64,000 bases of DNA, taken from Dipteronia dyeriana (lineage: Eukaryota; Streptophyta; Magnoliopsida; Sapindales; Sapindaceae). Shown here piece by piece: positions 45,819 through 58,800 of the stretch. Under the pieces are notes generated by a model. That model was given only the letters and a program-made list of their open reading frames with translations. It had not been told where the DNA came from and ran no database searches. A program made the position numbers and the translations under genes. Numbering within the stretch: position 1 is the first letter of the stretch; the number at the start of each line of letters is the position of its first letter. Location of the stretch: contig CM065301.1 in the NCBI GenBank assembly GCA_032871835.1, positions 33,674,405-33,738,404 of the forward strand, given 5' to 3'.

Positions 45819-48182
45819 TGTCTTGAAAAAATTGATTCAAAACGTGGCGGAAGCAAAGAATGAGTGTTTGATATATTCAAAAATGGTCCCTTTAAAAGAA
45901 AGAACCTTAAACCTAGATTAATTAATATATAATAAAAGTATCGTACCTTTTTATCTTGACTATTGAATAAGCGTTGAATTTAATCAGTAAGATCTTCTAA
46001 TCCAATCACAAACATGAACACCTAGGAGTGTGGGCTCCCCTTTATTTAAATTGTATACCTGAGGATGCAAACAAACAAAATCACTTTCATTATTAGTCAC
46101 AATAATCCTCCAAGAAGAAAATCTAAGAACGTTAAGTCACTTGTGAATTATCAATCAATTTGATTGAAACTTGCGTGAACCTAGATTCGATGTTATACGC
46201 AAAACCTTTTAATGTAAAGGCTACTAGTGTACTATCGAAAACAAAACGGTCTTTCTTCCTTTTCTCTTTGCCGAATTTTCACACACCAATCTATAGAATT
46301 GGAAGAATTTATCTAGAGCAAGATCCGGATTCTCTACACTCAAAATTCTCTCTTGGTTGAAATTTCTTTCCCTTAGATTAGAGTTTGGCTAGAATTTCTC
46401 TCCAAGAAAAGGAAGTGGCTGAAATTTTTCTCTCTAAAAATTACGTTGGCTGAATTCTACACTATCATATATATAATGCCCGAATTCTTCATCCTTATAA
46501 TTTAGGAGACCAAATCCTCTCCTGAGAAGGATTTACTTGATGGGCAAGAATCCTTTCCTTAAGAGGATTTAATTGGTGACCAAGAATATTTTTGAAAGAA
46601 GAATTCTTTTCTACACCAAGACTCATAGCCCAACTCAAATAGTGTATTTATTCAATAACCAATTAATGAATAAAATTAAATTGTGACTAAACCAAAAACT
46701 TCCTAATTTGACCAATTGTCGATTAAAGTCCTAATAGAAATCAAATACTTCATAATTTGACTAAATAAATACATTCCTTTTATTTATCTACCTATCAAAT
46801 ATAGTATTTGATACTTATCATATTACTAACAATAACATGACTCTAGGAGACCATCTCCTATTAGGAAAAAGATTTTGACTTTTAACTAATTTCCATTGAA
46901 TTAAATAATAAAATAAAAAACAATATATAAAGCTAATAAATAGTCCCTTGCCGCCCAAGCCTACATATATGGCATAAATATTGTTTTTCCCAATTTATTA
47001 AATATATTGGACTTAAATAAAAAGTCCGCATATGAACTAGACTTATTCTTACAAAAAAAAAAGTCCACAAGTCTTAATACAATTCTACATGGACTCGTAA
47101 ATTTGTCCGGTAGAATATATTAAGTGATCCATACAAGTTCGTGTAAATTGGGGATCATGGTAGGCTATCTAAATTTAAGCTCCAATAGACATAACCTAAT
47201 CACAATCAACAAATGATTCACTTAGGTCTGATCTATTATTTTTAGTTCATTTCATTAAAAAACTAAAATTGAACTCTTAAATAAAGATAGAATAAGTTAA
47301 TATTGCTCATTCATACCCTAGAAAATCTTAATGGAGAAAGTGTATCCTCGTGAAGAATATCAGTAATCGCCAAGAGCTCATAGACTGCTTATAGCTCTCT
47401 AAGTTACCATATTTACTTATATGACCACATTTTGAACTTGGATATTTTGACTTGTCCAGAAGCCATATTTCAATAGACACTATTGAAAACTTAACGTTAA
47501 GATTTAATATCTTATGCCTCGAAACATCTATATGATGATATTCTACTCTTATTTAATAAATGGAGCCACACTGTCCATATCTACAAATGAAGTCCTCTAT
47601 CGATTAAAAAATGAATACCACCAAACTATTGAGGATAGACTATGCTATATAATCGGACTTATTGATAACTCAAATGGTAACACTTGCAACCATATGTCCA
47701 TCCTTTAGCTTAGGATTGAGATAGACTCTCCGATTATCTTCAAGTGAAAACTTTTATCCATTGACGGTTCTGAATAAAGTATCTCACTGTGATCCTATTC
47801 AATACACCTAGTGCACTAGATTCTGTTGCCCAAAGACACCAAACTTTGATGATTTTAGGCTCATTATAACACATTTGGTTCCACTCAAATGCTAGCAAAA
47901 AAACCTGCAACTTTGACAAGATAAAGGTGCCTAACCTTTATCTTAAGTTGTGAATATTATTCAAGACTGACTAAAGAATTGTGTCTACCTCATACATATC
48001 TAGATGTACAAACAATTCTTCTTTTCTCATAGTCTTTTGACCTTATGATTATTAACTTTTGACAATTATAATAATTAAATTACAAATGCTATAAGATTTG
48101 TTAAACTAGGAATCACTTTTATTTCTACGAAAAGATTGTCAAAAACATTATTATATTCTTGCTAACGAGCATAATCCTAACA
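45819..48182 (-). repeat. A5 3' LTR
   Basis: It starts TGTCTTGAAAAAATTG (others read TGTAGGGAAAAA) and ends CATAATCCTAACA. 2364 bp. The polypurine tract AAGTGGGAGAT follows on the minus strand at 48183-48193. Confidence 0.85.
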
Positions 48183-51100
48183 ATCTCCCACTTGCTCCAT
48201 ATCAAATGTGTCATATCTCTTAACCCTTTATTCTCCAGGTGCCTATTAAAACTCTTTTGTGGAAAAGCCTTTATGAAGGGATCCGCTAGATTTTCTACTG
48301 ATGCGATCTTGGTTATTGTTACATCTCCCGTATGAACATTTTCCCTTAAAAGGTTATACTTTCTTTCAATTTGTTTCCTTCTCTTATGACTTATTGGTTC
48401 TCTCGAATTAGCCACTGCTCCACTATTGTCATAATAGATAGTGATCTACTTATTCGCATTAGGAACCACTTCCAAGTTAATCAAGAATTGGCGGAGCCAA
48501 ACAACCTCTTTAGCAACTTCGCATGCGGTAACTTACTCAGCTTCCATGGTGGAGTCAGCAGTACAAAACTACTTGATACTTCTTCATATGACTACTCATC
48601 CTTCAATTGTAAACACAGATCTTGATATTGATCTTCTGAAGTCAGAATTAGAATGGGAATCGAAATCTGCATACCCAACAGGAATTCTGGAGTATACAAG
48701 CATATAATCTTTTGTTCTCCTTAGATACTTAAAAATATGGTTGACTGCCGTCAAGTGATTAGGACCAGGTTTCAATTAAAACCTGCTAACTATGCCAAAA
48801 GAAAATATATGGTCTAGTGCAATGCATTGAATACATGAGACTCCCAACTGCCGAGGCATATGGAACCCTACTCATGAATTGCTCTTCATGTTCATTCTTA
48901 GGAACCTATTCCTTAGAAAGTTTGGTTCCATGTCTAAAAGGTAACATACCTTTCATGGAATCTTGCATGGAAAATCTAGACAATATTATATCTATGTATT
49001 AAGCTATGGATAATGCAATCGTTCTATTATTTCTATCCCTTACAACTGGATACTAAGAATATAACTTACTTCTCCTAAATCCTTCATATCAAACTGTTTT
49101 GCCAACCACTCTTTTACAGATGTCAATACACCTACGTCGTTTTCGATGTGTATTATATCATCAACGTAAAGAACTAGATAAACCAACTTGTCACCTTTAA
49201 TCCTTTTGTATAGATAGGGATCGTCAAGGTTTTGAATAGATCCAAAACTTTTTTCGGCTTGATCAAACCTTATGTTCCAATATCTAGATGCTTACTTCAA
49301 TCCATATATGGATCTTTGCAACTTGTAAACCTTTCCTCTTTGCCCCTTTTATTGAATCCTTATGGTTACATCATATTGATCCTTTCATCAAGACTTCCGT
49401 AAGGGAAAGTTGTCTTGACGTCCATTTGCCAAGTCTCTAAGTCTAGAGATGCCGCAATGGATAAGAGTATCCTAATGGATTTAAGCATGACCACAGAAGA
49501 GAAGGTTTTCGCATAATCGATACCTTCCTTCTGTGTGTAACCTTTAGCTACCAATCTAGCTTTAAAGGTTTCCACCCTTCCATCCATTCCTCTTTCCCTC
49601 TTGTATACCAACTTGCACCCGATAGGTTTTATCCCTTTAGGCAAGTCTACAAGTGACCAGACTTTGTTTTTGAACATAGATTCAATTTCAGATTGCATTG
49701 CCTTTTGCCAATGGCGATGGTCAACCTCTTCCATTGCTTCCTTCTACGTATAGGGATCATCGTCGTCCAGGAGATTCTCTACAGATTCCCCTAGACCGAT
49801 GTATCTCTCGGGTTGTCTACTAACCCTCCCACTATGACATGGTATTATAGATTGTTGATCTTGTATTGGTACGAAACTTACAATTGGGCTAGGTTGTGAA
49901 ACCTCTTGTGGAATTGTATATCCTCAAAGCTCATTTAGGACAATTCCACTTTTTTGCACATAATTATTCATATAGTCCTCTTCCAGTAGCTTTTGTCGAA
50001 ACAAGTACTTTAAGATCTGAAGGACTATATAAACAATATCCTTTGGCTCCTTTTGGATACCCTACAAAATATGCATGTTTCTAAATGGGACTCTATCTTT
50101 GTTGTCATTCCTTTTAACACGTGCCCAGGATATCCAAATATTCTTAATTGTTGTAAACTTGGCTTTCACCTGGTCCATAACTCATGCGGTATTTTAGGAA
50201 CCGACTAAGATGGTACAACGTTTAGAATGTACAAAGCATTTTGTCAAGCATATCCCTTAAAAAAATATGAAGCATTGAATAACTTAACATAAACCTAAAC
50301 ATGTCCAAAAGAGTTTTATTTCTCCTTTTTGCCACCCCATTTTGTTGAGGTGTACCTGGTGTCAAAAACTGAGAAATTATCCCATTATCAATAAGATATT
50401 GTTGAAACTCACAGATAAATATTCTCCGCCATGATCAGACCTCAAGATTTTTATACATTTCTTAAGCTGGTTTTCTACTTTAGCTTTAATTGTTTTGAAC
50501 AAGTCAAAAGCACCCGAATTATGTCTCATGAGATACACATAGCCAAATCTTAAGTAATCATCTGTGAAAGTGATGACGTACTCATATCCTCCTCTAGCTT
50601 GAATGCTAATAGGACCTTATACATCAGTCTGTACTAATCATAAACATTCAGTGGCTCTTGTGCCTTTGGACATGAATGACCTTTTGGTCATTTTACCTTC
50701 CAAATAAGATTCACAAGTTGGTAGATAATCAACCTTTAAGTCACTTAGAGGTCCGTCACTAACCAATCTTTTAATCCTATCAATGTTAATATGACCTAGG
50801 CGCAAATGCTATAGGTAGGTTTCATCTTTTGATAATTTTACTTGTCTATGATTAGGTTCCATTGATTCCGTGCCTAACAAGTGAGAGATATTGCTATGTA
50901 AATAGAATAAACCATTTTCCAATGTACCTTTGCAAACAAATTTGTTATTCTTACTAATAATAAAAGCTTTATTAAAAGTCACTGAATATCCAAATTTATT
51001 TAAACAAGAAACCGAAATTAAATTCCTCTTGAATTAAAGTACATAATAAACGTCTTTTGAATCTAAATGCCTATAAGAATCTAAACTAATTCTAATATCT

Positions 51101-51642
51101 CCCACTAAACTAGCATACATCAACGCTCGATTGCCTAAACGTAAGTTGAATTCATTCGCATTAAGCCCTCTCTTTTCCTTGAAACCCTGTAAAGAAAAAC
51201 AAACATGATTCGTGGCTCTAGAGTCTATGATCTAAGAATCCATAGAATCTGCCAAAAAACATGTTTCAAGATAATTAATATTACCTACTTCCTTCTTATT
51301 CTGAGTCTTTGGGTAATTTCTTTTCCAATGTCCCTTTTCACCACAAAGGAAACACTTTCCTCTGATCTTGATTACTTTCTTTGTCTCCTTCTTAGTAGAT
51401 CCTAGTTGATTTTTCTTCTAATGTTTATTGACCTTCTTATAGGTCTTAACAGTAGAAACTTTATATAAGGATTTTCTCGACACTTTGAACATCTTGCACC
51501 AGGCCTCACAAGGTGTATTCCTTATTGTTCAAGGTGTAGTCCAACTTGAATTGATGAAAGGAATCTGATAGTGAGTTAACAATCATGTCAATTTTCGTCT
51601 CACCATCTATTTCAGCACCATTCAGTTCAACAATGTTAAGAT
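48183..51642 (-). pseudogene. A5 gag-pol fragment
   Basis: This is the most complete A-family pol in the window, but heavily broken. In element order: gag end and zinc knuckle (51642-51310), protease site read as DSRATNH near 51225 (Gly to Arg), NVYYVPQ-like segment and GAG-pre-integrase (51120-50760), integrase core (50700-50325) ending NGVAKRRN, with Lys for the catalytic Glu at 50327-50329, integrase C-terminus (50110-49900), RT N-terminus (49734-49366), LYVDDIIH with the YVDD motif near 49160-49145, RT tail (48850-48650), RNase H (48600-48450) and the C-terminus ENLADPFIKAFPQKSF (48330-48240). Confidence 0.8.
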
Positions 51643-53885
51643 TGTAGGGAAAATAGCGAAACTGAGGCGTGAAAATTTATAAAATTATGGTTTCAGTATA
51701 AATATTGTTTTGTCACATTTTAATAACAAGAACCTTAACCCTAGATTAATTGATGTATATAAAAAGTGTCATACCTTTTTCTCGTGACGATTGAACAAGC
51801 ACTGAGTTGAATCCGTAAGATCTTCCAATCCAATCACGAACGCGAATCACCTATGAGTATGGGCTTCATCTCCTTTAATTCTATACATGAGGATGGAAAC
51901 AAACAAAATCTTTTTCTTTGTTAGTCAAAATAATCCTCCAAGAAGGAAAAAAAAAGAACGTTAGGTCACTTGTGAATTGTCAATCAATTTGATTGAAACT
52001 CGAGTGAACCTTGATTCGATGTTGTACACAAAACCTTTTAATGTAAAGGCTACTAGTTTACTATCGAAAACTAAAACGTTCTTTCTTCATTTTCTTCTTT
52101 GTTGAATCTCACACTATTTCTTAGAGTTGATCGAATTTTGTCTAGAGTAAAATAAGATTTTCTCTCTCAAAATTTCTATGGTAACCGAAATCTTCTCTCT
52201 AATAGACTAGGGCTGGCCGAAATTCTTTCTATGAATTCCACTAGGGCTGGCCGAATTCTTCCTCTTATATATATAGGGTTGGCCGAATTCTTCATAGAAT
52301 ATATTAGGATTTTAAATCATTTCCTAAGAAGGATTTACTTGGTTGTTAAGAATCCTTTCCTTAGGTGGATTTACTCGGTGGTTAAGAATCCTTTTCTAAA
52401 AGGAATTCTATCCTATACCAAGACTCCTAATCCAACTCAATAGTCTATTTGTAACCACATTAAAGACTTTCTAATCTGATTAGATAAATAATTCCTTTTA
52501 TTTATCTACTTATCAAATACAGTCTTTAATATTAATTATACTACCAACAATAGTATAATATTCTAAGACCATCTGCTATTAGAAAAACTTTTTGACTTTT
52601 ATTTGAATAATTAGTTAATTACAAAATTAATTAATTTCCATTTAATTAAATAATAAAATAAAAATATTATAATTAAGCTATTCTAAATAGCCTTGCCGCC
52701 CAACACATATATATGGGCCAATATATTATTTTCTTATTTTATTAAATCAATTGGACCTTAATAAAAAAGTCCACATGTGAACTAGACTCATTCTTACAAA
52801 AAGAAACAAGTCCACATGCCTCAATAAAATTCTAGATAAACCCCTAAGGTTGTCCAGTAGAATATATCAAGTGATCCAGGCAAGTTCGTGTGGATTGGGG
52901 ATCTTGGCGGGCTATCTAAATTTAAGCTCCAACAAACACAACCCAATCACAATCAACAAATGATTCACTTAGGTCCGATCTATTAATTTTAGTCCATTCA
53001 AATCAAAAACTAAATTTGAACTCTTAAATAAAGATAGAATAAGTTGATGTTACTCATTCATACCCTAGACAAACTTATTGGAGAAAGTGTATCCTCGTGA
53101 AGAATATCAGTAATCGCCAAGAGCTCATAGACCGCCTATAGCTCTCCAATTTATCATATTTACTCATATGACCAATAGACACTACTGAAAACTTATCGAT
53201 AAGATTTAATAAACAATACCTCAAAACATCCATATGATGATATTCTACTCTTGTTTAATAAATGGAGCCATGATGTCCATATCTATAAATGAAGTCCTCT
53301 ATCGATTAACAAATGAAAACCACCAAACTATCGAGGATGGACTATGCTATATAATAACACTTATTGATAGCTTAAATGATAACACTTGTAACCATAAGTC
53401 CATCATTTATCTCAGGATTGAGATAGACTCTATGATTGTCTTCAAATGAAAAACTTTTATCCATTGACGGTTCTAGATAAAGTATTAAATTGTGATCCAA
53501 TTCAATGCACAAAGTACACTAGATTCTTTTGCCCAAAAACACCACACTTTGATGATTTTAGACTCATCATAACACATTTGATCCCACTCAAATGCTAGCA
53601 AAAGAATCTACAACTTTGACTAGATAAAGGCGCCCAACCTTTTATCTTAAGTTGTAAATATTATTCAAGACTAACTAAAGAATTATGTCTGCCTCATACA
53701 TATCTAGATGTATGAACAATTCTTCTTTTCTCATAGTCTTTTGACCTTATGATTATTTACTTTTGACAATTACAATAATTAAACTATAAATGCTATGATA
53801 TTTGTTAAACTGGAAATCACTTTATTAATATGAAAAGATTGTCAAATACATTATTACACTCTTGCTATCGAGCATAATCCCAACA
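51643..53885 (-). repeat. A6 3' LTR
   Basis: It starts TGTAGGGAAAATAGC and ends CATAATCCCAACA. 2243 bp. The polypurine tract AAGTGGGAGAT follows on the minus strand at 53886-53896. Confidence 0.88.
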
Positions 53886-56634
53886 ATCTCCCACTTGCTC
53901 TATAACAAATGTGTCATATCTCTCATCCCCATGTTCTTTAGATGCCCATCAAAACACTTTTATGAAAGAGCCTATGTAAAGGGATCCGCTAGATTATCTG
54001 CTTACGTCACCCTTATGCACAATTTTCCTCAGAAGGTGATACTTTCTCTCAATGTGTTTCCCTTTTTTATGACTTCTTGGTTCTCTCAAATTAGCCACTG
54101 CTCGACTATTCTCACAATAGATAGTGATCTGCCTATTCGCATCAGGAACCACTTCCAAGTCAATCAAGAATTGGCAGAGCCAGACAGCCTCTTTAGCAGC
54201 CTCACATATGGCAACATACTCGGCTTCCATGGTGGAATCGGTAATATAAGATTGCTTGATACTCCTCCATATGACTGCCCCTCCTTCAATAGTAAACACA
54301 TATCCTGATGTTGATCTCCTGGAGTCAGAATCTAACTAAAAATCAGAATCTGTATACCTAACGGGAATTAATTCACCTCTAGAGTATACAAGCATATAAT
54401 CTCTCATTCTCCTAATATACTTGAAAATATGCTTGACTGTCGTCCAGTGATCAGGACCAGGCTTCGATTGAAACCTGCGAACTATGCCCACAACAAAACA
54501 AATATCTGGTCTAGTACAGAGCATTGCATGTATGAGACTTTCAACTGCTGAAGCATATTGAACCCTACTCATGAATTTCTCTTCATGCTCATTCTTAGGA
54601 ACTTATTCCTTCATATCAATTTTTTTTGCTAACCATTCTTTTATTAATGTCAATACACCTACATCATTTTTGATGAATAGTATATCATCAACGTAAGAAC
54701 TAGGAAAACCAACTTGTCACCTTTAATCCTTTTGTATAAATAAGGTTTGTCAAGGTTTTGAATAAATCCAAAACTTTTCACGGTTTGATCGAACCTTATG
54801 TTTCATGATCTGGATGCTTGCTTCAATCCATATATTGATCTTTGCAACTTGCATACCCTTTCCTTTTGGCCTTTTTCAATGAATCCTTCTGGTTGCATCA
54901 AGTAGATGCTTTCGTCAAGACTTCCATTAAGGAAAGTTGTCTTCACGTCCATTTTCCAAATCTCTAGGTCTAGAGATGCCGCAATAAAAGTATCCTAATT
55001 GATTTAAGCATAGCCACAGAAGAGAAGGTTTCTTCATAATCAATACCTTCATTCTGTGTATAACCTTTAGCTACCAATCTAGATTTAAAGGTTTCCACCT
55101 TTCCATCCATTCCTCTTTTCCTCTTGTATTCCCACTTGCACCCGATGGGTTTTATCCCATTAGCCAAGTCTACAAGAGACCCGACTTTGTTTTTGAACAT
55201 AGATTCAATTTTGGATTGCATTGCCTTTTGCCAATGGTGACAATCTAAATCTTCCATTGCTTCCTTGTACTTATAGGTATCATCATCGTTCGAAAGATTC
55301 TCTGTAGATTCTCCTAGACTGATGTATCTCTCAGGCTGTCTACTAACCCTCCCACTATGATAAGGTATGGTAGATTGTTGATCCTGTGTTGGTACGAAAC
55401 TTACAATTGGGCCTGGTTGTGAAACCTCTTGTGGAATTGTATATCCTAAAAGCTCATTTAGGACAATTCTACTTTTAGGCACAAAATTATTCATATAGTC
55501 CTTTTCCAAAAAAACTGCATTTGTCGAAACAAATACTTTCAGATCTGAAGGACTATAAAAATAATATCCTTTTGTTACTTTTGGATACCCTACAAATATG
55601 CATGTTTCTGAACGGGACTCCATCTTTTCTGTCTTTCCTTTTAACACGTGCGCATGACATCCAAATATCCTTAGGTGTTGTAAACTAGGCTTTTGCCCGG
55701 TCCATAACTCATGCGGTATTTTAGTAACCGACTTAGATGGTACATCGTTTAGAATGTACATGGTAGTTTGAATTAGGGAGCGTTGAATAACTCAATATTG
55801 ACCTAACCATGTCCAAAATAGTTCTACTTCTCCTTTTTACCACCCCATTCTATTGAGGTGTGCCTGGTGCAGAAAACTGAAAAATTATCCCATTATCAAA
55901 AAGATATTGCTGAAACTCACCAGATAGATATTCTCCACCATGATCAGACCTTAAAATTTTTATGCATTTCTCAAGCTAATTTTCAACTTCAACTATAAAT
56001 GCTTTGAACATGTCAAAAGCATCCGACTTATGTCTTATGAGATATACATAGCCAAATCTTAAGTGATCACCCGTGAAAGTGATGAAGTACTCATATCTAC
56101 CTCTAGCTTGAATGCTAATAGGTCCACACACATTAGTGTGTATCAATCCTAAACATTCGATGACTCTTGTGCCTTTGGTAGTAAACGACCTTTTGGTCAT
56201 TTTACCTTCCAAACAAGATTCACAAGTTGGTAGATCATTGACCGTTAAGTCACTTACCAATCTTTTAATCCTATTAAGGTTAATATGACCTTGGCGCAAA
56301 TGCAATAGGTAGGTTTCATCTTTTGATAATTTTACTCTTTTATGATTAGGTTCTGTTAATTCTGTGTCTAATAAATGAGAGATATTTCCATGCAAATAGA
56401 ATAAACCGTTTTCCAACGTACCTTTGCAAATAATTTTTTCATTCTTACTAATAATAAAAGCTTTATTAAAAGTAACCAAATAACCAAATTTATTTAAACA
56501 AGAAACTGAAATTAAATTCATCTTGAATTGAGGTAATTAATAAACGTCTATTAAATCTAAATGCTTATAAGAATCTAAACTAATTCTAATATCTCCCACT
56601 GAACTAGCAGACACCAACGCTCCATTGCCTAAAC
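53886..56634 (-). pseudogene. A6 pol fragment: integrase, RT, RNase H
   Basis: GAG-pre-integrase and integrase N-part are open at 56521-55976 (LRQGHINLNRIKRL, CESCLEGKMTKRSF). The first catalytic Asp is Asn (HTNVCGP). The third acidic residue is Lys (NGVVKRRS, 55835-55837), preceded by a stop. A 263-residue frame at 55761-54970 spans the integrase C-terminus, linker and RT start (RIFGCHAHVLKGKTEKMESR, HWQKAMQSKIESMFKNK, DYEETFSSVAML). The YVDD region near 54690 has a 1-bp deletion. The RT tail is at 54572-54336 and RNase H at 54299-53994 (STMEAEYVAICEAAK, YCENSRAVANL, with the catalytic Asp of YCDNS as Glu). Confidence 0.82.
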
Positions 56635-57368
56635 TGTTAGGTTTTAGATTTGTGTTGGCTTAATTCCATAACAAAACTTCATTTATTTGTAATGCTTAGT
56701 TGCTTAAGTGGTTCATGATGATAAGAGCTTCAAGGAAGAAAAGCAACTTCTCATGATTCAAAGTTTGTCTTCAAGAGAATTGGTACTTTTCTTGGATGCT
56801 AAGGTATCGAGATTCTTTTTCCTCTTACAAGGCGTAAGTGTACACACACATAATTCATACATTTGTGTCCCTGCATCCTAGCACATCATTTTGTATAACA
56901 CATTCACACACTTGAAGTTGAATGCTCATGCATTGGTATGAAAGTAACATGTTTTGAAAAAAATGCATGATTGGAGACTATCTCTATGAAGTTTGCATTT
57001 CTGTGTGAAATGTGTTTGTTTGTTTATATGTTTATATAACATGGATCTTGAACTTGATTTTAGTTTTAGATTATTCATGATTGAGCTCCAGTCATTTCGG
57101 TTACTCATACTATTGACTTCGAGTTCCAAGTCAAAATATACTACATTTTCAACTCATGTTGCATACATTGTCTTCGCCCTCATATATTGAGTCAAATTCT
57201 TATTTTCTGGGTTGATTATCTTATATGTGCATGTCCGTGAGGGAGTGTCCCGATTTTTAATCTTCAAACAGATTCAAATTCAGAGTTTGGAGGCCATAGA
57301 ACGGTCAAAGAACGTGAGAGGAGGGCAAGGGAAGAGGTGTGATGGCATAAGCCATCACTTGGTACATT

Positions 57369-57439
57369 CCCGAGATGGCATATGGCCATCTCGGCCCCAT
57401 AGCCTTGCTGCCCTGAGATGTCCATGTGCCATCTCGGGG
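57369..57439. repeat. Two GC-rich dyads in D1 LTR
   Basis: 57369-57394 is a near-perfect palindrome with arms CCCGAGATGGC and GGCCATCTCGG. 57411-57439 repeats it in weaker form (CCTGAGATG...GCCATCTCGGGG). Confidence 0.8.
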
Positions 57440-58249
57440 AGGCACTAATCCATGAGGGCAAAATGGTCTTTTGGTTGTTCTCTCTTTAAAACCTCTCATT
57501 CCCTCTCATTCATAAGAAGTTGAGAAAAACGAATTTGAAGAAGTAGTGAAGAATTTTTGTCTCAACATTTTGATTTTTGTTTTTGTGATAACTTCTTCAT
57601 TCATACTCCGAATCACTTGATTCAAAAACCGATTTCGAGTGTATTGAAGAGTTCTACAAACACCAAGCATTTCCAGAACCAAAGGATGTCTAAATGTTTC
57701 GTAGGGATCAGATCTTCAGTTCGTGATTTTCATCCTTGTTGGTAAAATCATCTTCTTCTTAGTTTTCTTCTTGGATCTTCTTATTGATTTATGCTATTTG
57801 ATTAAGAAGCATGATTATGATGATTTTGATATCATTTTGTTGTTTGTGATTTGATTTTCAAGTTTAGCTAGATTTGTGATAAATTGATTGATTTGTGCTA
57901 AACTTGATAAACATGAAATTACTTCTAGAAATCTTTTGTTCTTATGCTTGATTGACTATTTCTAGATCTAATTTCATTTTCTAAGAACTAGATTGTGTTT
58001 CAATTGGTGTCTATATCTTCATATCTATGTTCTTAGTTGATAACATGCTTAGGTTGTCTAGATACATTTGTGATTGCTCTTTGAAAGTATAATCTAGCTA
58101 TCTAGTTGCATGTCCGTAGAATTTGTTGATCATCATTTTCTATGTTAAGTGCTTGTTTGCGTTTTACATTAATGATCACTTAGATGCCTTGTGAAGAGGT
58201 AGGAAGTCTCATATCTTAGAGTGATTCTTTGGTTTGAGCAATTGGAAGT

Positions 58250-58413
58250 CTTAGCTAGAGTCGGGAGGACTTGGATAGCTAAGCAAGTGGAAGTCTCGAC
58301 AAGAGGTGTGAGACCTCGGATTGTTGAGCATGGAAGTCTCAACTAGAGTCGGGAGGACTTGAATAGTTGAGCAAGAAGTCTTACCTAGGGTCAGGGGGAT
58401 CCGGATAGGTAAG
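58250..58413 (+). repeat. Tandem hairpin array with covarying stems in D1 LTR
   Basis: Four units of about 42-45 bp, each starting AAGTCT. Stems: CTTAGCTA (58250-58257) with TAGCTAAG (58276-58283); CTCGACA (58295-58301) with TGTTGAG (58322-58328), one G-U pair; CTCAACTA (58338-58345) with TAGTTGAG (58364-58371); CTTACCTA (58380-58387) with TAGGTAAG (58406-58413). The stems differ from unit to unit, but each change is matched on the opposite arm. Loops are similar (GAGTCGGGAGGACTTG in two). Confidence 0.8.
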
Positions 58414-58713
58414 CAAGGAATCTTCCTAGAGACAGGAGGTCTTGCGTAGGAAGTCGGCTTAGTAGATCACTAGGTTTAAGGGTGATAGCTTGGAGAGCAT
58501 GTGTTGATTGCTTTTTCCGGTGGTTGTGGTATCAACCCATGGATGTTTCCTCTCCGGAGGTTTACCACGTAAATATTGTGTGACATTGTTTGCAATTTTC
58601 ATTAAGCATTATTAAAATTGCATTGTTTTATAAAAAGACAAAAATTGGAGCATATACCTATTCACCCCCCTTCTAGGTATATTTACACTATAAAGATAAA
58701 GGGAAGTTTCAAT

Positions 58714-58725
58714 TGGTATCAAAGC
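58714..58725 (+). other. D1 primer-binding site (tRNA-iMet type)
   Basis: TGGTATCAAAGC, two bases after the LTR end, one change from the usual TGGTATCAGAGC. Confidence 0.88.
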
Positions 58726-58800
58726 TGGTTTCTAGACACACTTAGATAGATATTCTTTGTAGTGTTTTTTATCTTCTTTTGTTTCATCATGATTAAATAA

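Larger units (their letters stand above)
45819..51642 (-). mobile_element. Copia-type element A5, 3' LTR to gag
   Basis: Inserted in A4 and cut in its own gag at 51643 by A6. Its leader and 5' LTR should lie right of the window. Confidence 0.8.
51643..56634 (-). mobile_element. Copia-type element A6, 3' LTR to pol start
   Basis: Inserted in the gag of A5 and cut by D1 at 56635, just upstream of GAG-pre-integrase. Its gag, leader and 5' LTR should lie right of the window. Confidence 0.8.
56635..58711 (+). repeat. D1 5' LTR
   Basis: It starts TGTTAGGTTTTAGATT and ends GAAGTTTCA, 2077 bp. Matches B1 LTRs in order, including GC-rich dyads (57369-57439), the hairpin array (58250-58413) and a C-rich tract near the end (CACCCCCC at about 58664-58671). 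Confidence 0.87.

Noticed and set aside
58201..58440. Regular repeats of about 43 bp looking like a CRISPR array
   Set aside because: Units are adjacent and diverged, with no separate unique spacers, inside a plant LTR. Explained as tandem hairpins.
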